Source of the DNA: G963663315 sp965116335
Lineage (GTDB): Bacteria > Pseudomonadota > Gammaproteobacteria > Arenicellales > Poriferihabitantaceae
Reading direction: 5' to 3'
DNA: 64,000 nt
Assembly: GCA_965116335.1 (NCBI GenBank)
Contig: OZ220677.1
Location: 868,001-932,000, forward strand
Shown: positions 8,613 to 14,251 of the stretch, in pieces
How the letters are laid out: every line of letters begins with the position of its first letter
Position numbering within the stretch: position 1 is the stretch's first letter
Translations under genes and position numbers: made by a program
The notes under the pieces: generated by a model
Database searches by the model: none
Told to the model about the DNA's origin: nothing
The model's input: only the letters and a program-made list of their open reading frames with translations

Positions 8613-10036
8613 CCGTCCAGCACCCAGGTATCTTTGGTGCCGCCGCCCTGGCTTGAGTTGACCACCAGAGAATTTTTCTTCAACGCCACACGAGTCAACC
8701 CGCCCGGACAAATGCTGATACCGTTTGGGGAAACCTGCACAAAGGGCCGGAGGTCGACATGACGTGGCGCCAGGCCTGCCCTGGTCAGCACAGGCACCGT
8801 CGACAGTGCCAGAGTCGGTTGGGCGATATAGTTTTCAGGGTGCTCTTTAAGTTTTGCGGAAAAAGATTTCAGTTCCCTCTTGCTTGCGACGGGACCTACC
8901 AGCATGCCATATCCGCCCGATCCATGAACTTCCTTGACGACTAACTCATCCAGGTGGTCCAGAACATATACCAGCGAGTCGGGCTCGGAACATCGCCAGG
9001 TCGGGACATTGTCCAACAACGCTTTTTCTCCCGTGTAGAACCTGATGATTTCAGGCATATAGGAGTAGATCGACTTGTCATCTGAAATTCCTGTGCCCGG
9101 CGCATTGGCCAATGTAATACCGCCGGAGCGGTAGACATCCATGATTCCAGATATGCCGAGCAGGGAGTCCGGGTTGAAAGTCAGGGGATCCAGAAAATCA
9201 TCATCCACACGTCGGTAGAGAACGTCTATCGGGAAGAGTCCGCGTGTAGTTCGCATACCGATACGCCCGTTGACAACCCTCAGATCACTGCCTTCCACGA
9301 GCTCAACTCCCATCTGATCGGCCAGAAAGGAATGTTCGAAATATGCAGAATTGTGGATTCCCGGAGTCAGGATGACGACCACAGGGGAGCCGGTACATGC
9401 GGGCGGGGCGCAGGCTTCCAGCGAGGCGCGAAGGTTTTTCGGATAGTCACTGACCCGTCGCACATGGTTTCGTGAGAACAGCTCGGGAAACAATTGCATC
9501 ATGGTTTCACGATTCTCCAGCATATAGGAGACTCCCGAAGGAGTGCGGGCATTATCCTCCAGAACCATGAACTCATTTTCGCCCGTACGCACGATGTCAA
9601 TTCCGACAATATGTGTATAGACACCGCCGGGCGGGTTGAACCCCATCATCTGGGGCACAAATGCCTTGTTGCGGGAGATCAGGGAAACCGGAATGCGGCC
9701 AGACCGGAGTATCTCCTGCCTGTGGTAAATGTCGTATATGAAGGCATTGATCGCCCTGACCCGCTGCTCAATCCCCCGCACGAGTCGCGACCACTCGGCT
9801 GAGGACAGGATTCTCGGCACGATATCGAAGGGGATCAGACGTTCGGTGGCATCTTCATTGCCGTAGACATTGAACGTAATGCCGGTACTGTGGAAATAGT
9901 TCTCAGCTTCGGATGATTTCTTCCTTAACCGGGGGAGATTCTCCGCATTGACCCAGTCATGATAGTTGGTATATGGAGGGCGCACCTCTCCCTCATGACC
10001 AAACATCTCATCATAATACCGTGTATGTAGCGACAT
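8609..10036 (-). CDS. Circularly permuted ATP-grasp protein (COG2308 type)
   Basis: Predicted carboxylate-amine ligase that would join an amino group to an acyl phosphate using ATP; the substrate is unknown. Family features include YHDWVNAENLPRL near the start, the segment FVPQMMGFNPPGGVYTHIVG, EDNARTPSGVSYMLENR, and late KEVHGSGGYGMLVGP, the last a likely nucleotide-binding loop. The 475-residue length is normal. It has an ATG start with a purine-rich AGAGGGG just upstream. It is first in the ATP-grasp, alpha-E, transglutaminase cluster and coupled to alpha-E by a 4-base ATGA overlap. Comparative work on amidoligases has proposed that such clusters make or modify small peptides; this is inference from families, not from this sequence. 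Confidence 0.87.
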   Translation of the reverse strand: MSLHTRYYDEMFGHEGEVRPPYTNYHDWVNAENLPRLRKKSSEAENYFHSTGITFNVYGNEDATERLIPFDIVPRILSSAEWSRLVRGIEQRVRAINAFIYDIYHRQEILRSGRIPVSLISRNKAFVPQMMGFNPPGGVYTHIVGIDIVRTGENEFMVLEDNARTPSGVSYMLENRETMMQLFPELFSRNHVRRVSDYPKNLRASLEACAPPACTGSPVVVILTPGIHNSAYFEHSFLADQMGVELVEGSDLRVVNGRIGMRTTRGLFPIDVLYRRVDDDFLDPLTFNPDSLLGISGIMDVYRSGGITLANAPGTGISDDKSIYSYMPEIIRFYTGEKALLDNVPTWRCSEPDSLVYVLDHLDELVVKEVHGSGGYGMLVGPVASKRELKSFSAKLKEHPENYIAQPTLALSTVPVLTRAGLAPRHVDLRPFVQVSPNGISICPGGLTRVALKKNSLVVNSSQGGGTKDTWVLDG

Positions 10037-10089
10037 GTCCCCTCTGACACGTAAACGAATCGTAATCGCATAAGAATACCACGATCCAG

Positions 10090-10213
10090 CCGCTTTCAGG
10101 AAAGCGGGAATCCATAATCATTCCCCCCTTGAGGGGGAATCCAATCCGCAAACGGATTGGATGGGGGGACACAACTCAACAACCCGTCATTCCTGTTTAC
10201 ACGGGAATGACGG
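10090..10213. repeat. Cluster of four palindromes in an intergenic space
   Basis: The 263-bp space between the ATP-grasp start and the Bax-inhibitor stop is packed with inverted repeats: CCGCTTTC/GAAAGCGG (10090-10107), TTCCCCCC/GGGGGAA (10121-10139), CCAATCCG/CGGATTGG (10141-10160) and CCGTCATTCC/GGAATGACGG (10184-10213, 10-base loop). The first and last resemble the widespread CGTCATTCC...GCGGGAATCC mobile intergenic repeats. The cluster lies after the Bax-inhibitor gene and could fold in its mRNA tail, but no T-run marks a classic terminator. Confidence 0.75.
10121..10170. repeat. Compound palindromic repeat, copy 1 (intergenic)
   Basis: Built of three parts: a C6-TTGA-G5 hairpin (10121-10139), a second hairpin CCAATCCG-CAAA-CGGATTGG, then ATGGGGGGAC. 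The same plan recurs at 14392 and 15502, with a different middle hairpin. This is the only copy of the three that lies outside a gene. Confidence 0.7.
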
Positions 10214-10299
10214 ATGGTTGGGGCGTCGGATGAAAATGCCCGGTATTGTTGATTCCCGATCCAACATTTGCGGGAGGGTACAAGACCCTCCCCAAACGA

Positions 10300-10971
10300 T
10301 CAATCGTCGCCGCTGAAAATCCCTAAAATATGGAGCAGGCTGATGAATATGTTGAAGATTGAGACATACAGGGTAACCGTAGCAGTGATATAGTTGGTCT
10401 CCCCGCCATGAATAATCTCACTGGTCTGGAAAAGAATCATCCCCGACATCAACAGAATGAACATCGCCGAGATCGCCAGAGCCATCGCCGGCATCGGATA
10501 GATCAGGGTAACCAGCATCGCCAGGAACGCGACCAGAATACCTGCCATCAGCATACCGCCGATGAAACTGAAATCCTTTCGGGTGACCAGCACATAGCCG
10601 GACAGACTCATGAAAATCATGCCAGTGCCACCCAGCGCCATCATCACAATTTCGCCACCGCCCGGGAGAGCATGGATATAATAATTCAGGAGCGGCCCGA
10701 GGGTTAACCCCATGAACCCGGTCAACGCGAAAACAAACACCAGCCCGAGAACGGAATTCCTGAATTTGCTGGTCAGGAACAACAGACCGAAATACCCGAC
10801 CAGAGTGATGATAGCCCCCAGTGGCGGGAAATTCATCGCCATCGACAGACCCGCCGTGAAAGCGCTGAACAGCAGCGTCATCGACAGCAGGATATAGGTG
10901 TTTTTCAGAACACGGTTAATTTCGATGCCGCGTACAGCCGGACGCGCAACCGCAGTTTCGTATCTTGCCAT
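10300..10971 (-). CDS. Bax inhibitor-1 family membrane protein (YccA/YbhL type)
   Basis: Inner-membrane protein with about seven transmembrane helices in 223 residues, as usual for the bacterial BI-1 family (UPF0005). Helices are evident at YILLSMTLLFSAFTAGLSMA, ITLVGYFGLLFL, VLGLVFVFALTGFMGLTLG, GGEIVMMALGGTGMIFMSLS, FIGGMLMAGILVAFLAMLV, MALAISAMFILLMSG and the final VTLYVSIFNIFISLLHILG, and the terminal acidic GDD is also typical. In E. coli, YccA is a substrate and modulator of the FtsH protease; related proteins leak calcium or protons. A role here is inferred from family only. It is transcribed divergently from the LysR gene at 11144. Confidence 0.9.
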   Translation of the reverse strand: MARYETAVARPAVRGIEINRVLKNTYILLSMTLLFSAFTAGLSMAMNFPPLGAIITLVGYFGLLFLTSKFRNSVLGLVFVFALTGFMGLTLGPLLNYYIHALPGGGEIVMMALGGTGMIFMSLSGYVLVTRKDFSFIGGMLMAGILVAFLAMLVTLIYPMPAMALAISAMFILLMSGMILFQTSEIIHGGETNYITATVTLYVSIFNIFISLLHILGIFSGDD

Positions 10972-11143
10972 TTTAACTTCTCACCTCAGTGTATGGAACT
11001 GGAAAACCGGATTCGGCAGGACGCCAAAGATATGCGCCTCATTTACTGCCAACCGCAATAGTATAGTAGAATGTGGTCGGGCACGCAAATTTCAAGTGCA
11101 GACCGACAATGATCACCCATCATAATACGACAGGATAACCGCT

Positions 11144-12055
11144 TTGGCCGACCGAAGACTTCAGGTATTCAACGCAGTAGCGAAGCTGCTCAGTTTCACG
11201 AAAGCAGCCGAGACCCTGCACATGACCCAACCGGCTGTGACCTTTCAGGTTCGCCAACTGGAAGAATATTTCAATACACGCCTGTTTGACCGGACACACA
11301 ATCGAATCACCCTGACCGAAACCGGAGAAGTCGTAAAGCAATACGCAGACCGGATCATCGCCCTGCACAAGGAAATGGATATTCAGGTCAGAACCCTGAC
11401 CGGAGACGTGCAAGGCCCCCTGATCGTCGGTGCCAGCACCACAATCGGAGAATACTTCATCCCCGGAGTGGTCGGCGCTTACCAATCGAAATTCCAGGAT
11501 GTCCGGGTACGCCTGAACGTGGCGAATACCAACTCCATCATCCACATGGTCGAGAACAACCAGATTGACGTAGGCATTGTCGAAGGTCCGGTCAACAACA
11601 AGACCCTGATCACCGATGTCATCTGGGATGACGAATTAGTCGTGATCTGCGCTCCCGACCACCCCCTCGACAAATATAAACAGATCAGTGCCGACCTTAC
11701 CCGCTGCTACCCGTTTATCGGACGCGAAGAAGGCTCAGGCACCCGCAAAGTGATCGAAAGCTGGCTCAGCGAGCAGGGCCACGATATTGAAGAACTGGAT
11801 ATCATCATGGAGTTCGGCAGCCCGGAGTCCATCAAGAACGCAGTCGCGGCAGGGTTGGGCATCTCGATTGTTTCTGTCGCGACCATAGAGAAGGAACTGA
11901 CTCTGAAGTCATTACGCGCTATTCCACTGACTAACCCTATCCGCCGCCCATTCTCGATAGTCTATCAACGGCAGAAGTTCCGCCTCAGGGCAATGGATGA
12001 ATTTCTCGAATTCGCACGGGAAATTTGTGCAACCAAACGAAAACTGATCGACTGA
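11144..12055 (+). CDS. LysR-family transcriptional regulator (YeiE/CbbR-like)
   Basis: DNA-binding regulator with an N-terminal winged helix-turn-helix (residues 1-65; FTKAAETLHMTQPAVTFQVRQLEE) and a C-terminal type 2 periplasmic-binding effector domain (about 90-300). Sequence such as VGASTTIGEYFIPGVV, DVGIVEGPV and REEGSGTRKVIE groups it with the YeiE/CbbR/CysB-like branch. It starts with TTG at 11144, eight or nine bases after an AGGAT ribosome-binding sequence; no better ATG exists in the conserved N-terminus. LysR regulators often control the divergent neighbour, here the Bax-inhibitor gene at 10971, but no operator was identified with confidence. The effector is unknown. Confidence 0.88.
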   Translation: MADRRLQVFNAVAKLLSFTKAAETLHMTQPAVTFQVRQLEEYFNTRLFDRTHNRITLTETGEVVKQYADRIIALHKEMDIQVRTLTGDVQGPLIVGASTTIGEYFIPGVVGAYQSKFQDVRVRLNVANTNSIIHMVENNQIDVGIVEGPVNNKTLITDVIWDDELVVICAPDHPLDKYKQISADLTRCYPFIGREEGSGTRKVIESWLSEQGHDIEELDIIMEFGSPESIKNAVAAGLGISIVSVATIEKELTLKSLRAIPLTNPIRRPFSIVYQRQKFRLRAMDEFLEFAREICATKRKLID

Positions 12056-12091
12056 TTAGTGGCTTGATTTATTAGTAAAATCGTATCCATT

Positions 12092-12115
12092 CTACTATAC
12101 TCATGAGTAAAGTAG
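12092..12115. promoter_or_regulatory. 24-bp near-perfect palindrome upstream of the ATPase gene
   Basis: A perfect 12-bp core TACTCATGAGTA is extended on both sides by CTACT/AGTAG arms with one mismatched pair. It ends 19 bases before the ATG of the ATPase gene and includes a TATACT that could act as a -10 element. Symmetry of this length suggests a dimer-binding operator. A terminator for the LysR gene is less likely because no GC-rich stem or T-run is present. Confidence 0.5.
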
Positions 12116-12134
12116 AGTAGATAACACGATCCCC

Positions 12135-13277
12135 ATGCAGAACAGCCCACTGAAACGGTATTTGTCCGCACCGATTACAGAGGATTTGAAAACCAGAATG
12201 GTATTTCTTGGCGGGCCCAGACAGGTCGGCAAGACCACCTGCGCCCTTTCCTGGCTGAACGCGAAAAGCGCAAGGCATCCGGGATACCTGAATTGGGATG
12301 ACGTATCCGTTCGATCAAACCTGTTAAAAGGCGAGTTGCCCGGAGATCAAAAACGGGTCGTACTGGACGAAATCCATAAACACCCCGGATGGCGCAACCT
12401 GGTCAAGGGATTCTATGACACCAATCATCACCATATTTCAATACTGGTCACCGGCTCAGCGAGACTGGATTACTACCGAAAAGGAGGCGACTCCCTGCAG
12501 GGCCGATACCATTACCACCGCCTGCATCCTTTTTCGCTTACGGAAATCAATTCAACGCCCAACCGGGAGGATTTTCAATTACTGATGAAATTTGGCGGAT
12601 TCCCGGAACCCCTGCTTCGCGCTGATGAAAGAAACTGGAGACGATGGCAAAAGGAGCGTATCACAAGAGTGGTCCATGACGACATCCGCGACCTGGAGAC
12701 TATCAAGGAAATCGGACTGGTTGAACTACTGGCCGAAACCTTGCCGGAACGGGTCGGCTCACCGCTGTCAGTCCGAAATCTCCGCGAAGATTTACAGGTC
12801 GCGCATGAGACCGCGGAAAGGTGGATTACCATTCTGGAGAATATGTATGTCTGCTTCCGTATATCACCGTATGGCGCAGCCAGAATCAGAGCGGTAAAAA
12901 AAGAGAAGAAACTGTATATGTGGGACTGGTCCCAGGTCCCTTCCGCCGGAGCGCGATTTGAAAACCTGGTTGCCTCCCACCTGTTGAAATACTGCCACCA
13001 TATCGAGGACATCGAGGGCCACAAAATGGAATTGCGGTTTGTCCGGGATACCGACCGGCGAGAAATAGATTTTGTAGTCCTGCAGAACAGAAAACCGGTA
13101 TTTGCGGTCGAATGCAAATCCGGAGAAAGCAAGCTCAGTCCGGCTATCCAATATTTCCGGGAACGTACCGATATTCCACTGTTTTATCAGGTACATACCG
13201 GCTCCAGAGATTACCTCAATCAGGCAACCCGAATTTTACCCTTTCACGTTTTCTGTAAAGAAACCGGATTACCATGA
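12135..13277 (+). CDS. AAA-14/DUF4143 ATPase
   Basis: Single-protein P-loop ATPase with Walker A GGPRQVGKTT (residues about 26-35), Walker B RVVLDEIHK (about 75-83) and a sensor-like LVTGSARLDYYRKGG. The C-terminal half is DUF4143, ending in EIDFVVLQNRKPVFAVECKSGE, which has the spacing of a PD-(D/E)XK nuclease-like core. Such proteins are common, often single genes, and their role is not established; links to mobile DNA and defence have been proposed. The 380-residue length is normal. A palindrome lies just before it and another directly after its stop. Function is not assigned. Confidence 0.88.
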   Translation: MQNSPLKRYLSAPITEDLKTRMVFLGGPRQVGKTTCALSWLNAKSARHPGYLNWDDVSVRSNLLKGELPGDQKRVVLDEIHKHPGWRNLVKGFYDTNHHHISILVTGSARLDYYRKGGDSLQGRYHYHRLHPFSLTEINSTPNREDFQLLMKFGGFPEPLLRADERNWRRWQKERITRVVHDDIRDLETIKEIGLVELLAETLPERVGSPLSVRNLREDLQVAHETAERWITILENMYVCFRISPYGAARIRAVKKEKKLYMWDWSQVPSAGARFENLVASHLLKYCHHIEDIEGHKMELRFVRDTDRREIDFVVLQNRKPVFAVECKSGESKLSPAIQYFRERTDIPLFYQVHTGSRDYLNQATRILPFHVFCKETGLP

Positions 13278-13298
13278 CCGGAACGGTTCCGGTATAAT
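13278..13298 (+). promoter_or_regulatory. 15-bp perfect palindrome followed by a TATAAT element
   Basis: CCGGAAC-G-GTTCCGG (13278-13292) begins directly after the ATPase stop codon and is followed by TATAAT (13293-13298), 8 bases before the ATG at 13307. If TATAAT is a -10 box, transcription would start at or very near the ATG, giving a leaderless message. No good -35 is visible. The palindrome could be an operator or a weak terminator. Confidence 0.4.
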
Positions 13299-13306
13299 CG
13301 CCGCCC

Positions 13307-14236
13307 ATGGAAAAAGATTCAGTCATTGTGGTCTATGTCCCGGACCGGCAACCCTTTATAGATCAGTTTTACGGCCTCTGGTACAGCCTGGTCGGCAAGA
13401 CCGATCTGCATCAGAAATTCGACCTTCTGGTAACCGGACCAGATTCTATCAAGCCCCGGATTCCGAAACAGCATTGCCGTTTTGTAGCGATCCCGGATTT
13501 ATCATCCCAACCCGATTTTCGGTACCGGTTTTCGGGTGAAGGCTACGGTTATGTCAACTCCTTTGCGCCTTTTATCGATCCCCAATGTATCGAGATCATC
13601 AGCGACTACAAATACTGCCTTCGTCTCGATGTAGACACCTTCGTCTGTCCTGGACTCCAATCCATACAATGCGCGGATGATGAAATCATTGTGGGAATGG
13701 GATGTTACTCTGGAGAGACTGTAAGACCGAAACTTGCCGAAATTCTGAAATCCTGGAACCTTCCCGACCAGAATATCCAGAACATCGGCGCCACCTGGTT
13801 TGCTCCTTCCCAAATCATGATTGAGACCGGAGCCGAGACTATTGAGTATGTAAAATATCTCCTCAAAGATCATTTTGCGGAATCTATAGGTTTCGTTCCA
13901 ACAAGCGAACCGAACTGGTACGGCATAAATTGTACCCTGTACGCCGGACATCTAGTTCTTAACTCTTCAGCTTTGGAGATCACAAAGACAGACCAGTTGG
14001 ATTTCCCATCCAACTGGAACCACAAAGAAGTCACGAACCTCTACACCCTGCACTGCTGGGCCGGAGCGCCTGATTTTTACAGCAAGAGAGCTTACTCTGC
14101 CGGAAAATACGTGGACAGGAAACCAGACGATTCTTCCCTGAAATGCAGCGAATACAGTTATGCGTGTATATCTCGCGGAGCCAATCACGGGGCCGTACTT
14201 GCCTTTGCGAGAACGCAAGTTCAAAATGACGGTTAA
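13307..14236 (+). CDS. Glycosyltransferase-like protein with a DXD motif, family uncertain
   Basis: The 309-residue protein has no signal peptide or clear membrane helix. The segment YCLRLDVDTFVCPG holds a DVD triplet (residues 108-110) after a hydrophobic strand, as in GT-A type glycosyltransferases that bind a nucleotide sugar and metal through DXD. The beginning (DSVIVVYVPDRQPFIDQFYGLW) also fits an open GT-A-like fold. I do not recognise a named family. No RBS precedes the ATG, which agrees with possible leaderless expression from the TATAAT at 13293. It is followed 15 bases later by a large glycosyltransferase gene, so a joint role in surface glycan synthesis is plausible but inferred. 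Confidence 0.6.
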   Translation: MEKDSVIVVYVPDRQPFIDQFYGLWYSLVGKTDLHQKFDLLVTGPDSIKPRIPKQHCRFVAIPDLSSQPDFRYRFSGEGYGYVNSFAPFIDPQCIEIISDYKYCLRLDVDTFVCPGLQSIQCADDEIIVGMGCYSGETVRPKLAEILKSWNLPDQNIQNIGATWFAPSQIMIETGAETIEYVKYLLKDHFAESIGFVPTSEPNWYGINCTLYAGHLVLNSSALEITKTDQLDFPSNWNHKEVTNLYTLHCWAGAPDFYSKRAYSAGKYVDRKPDDSSLKCSEYSYACISRGANHGAVLAFARTQVQNDG

Positions 14237-14251
14237 CCTGGAGTAACCCAA

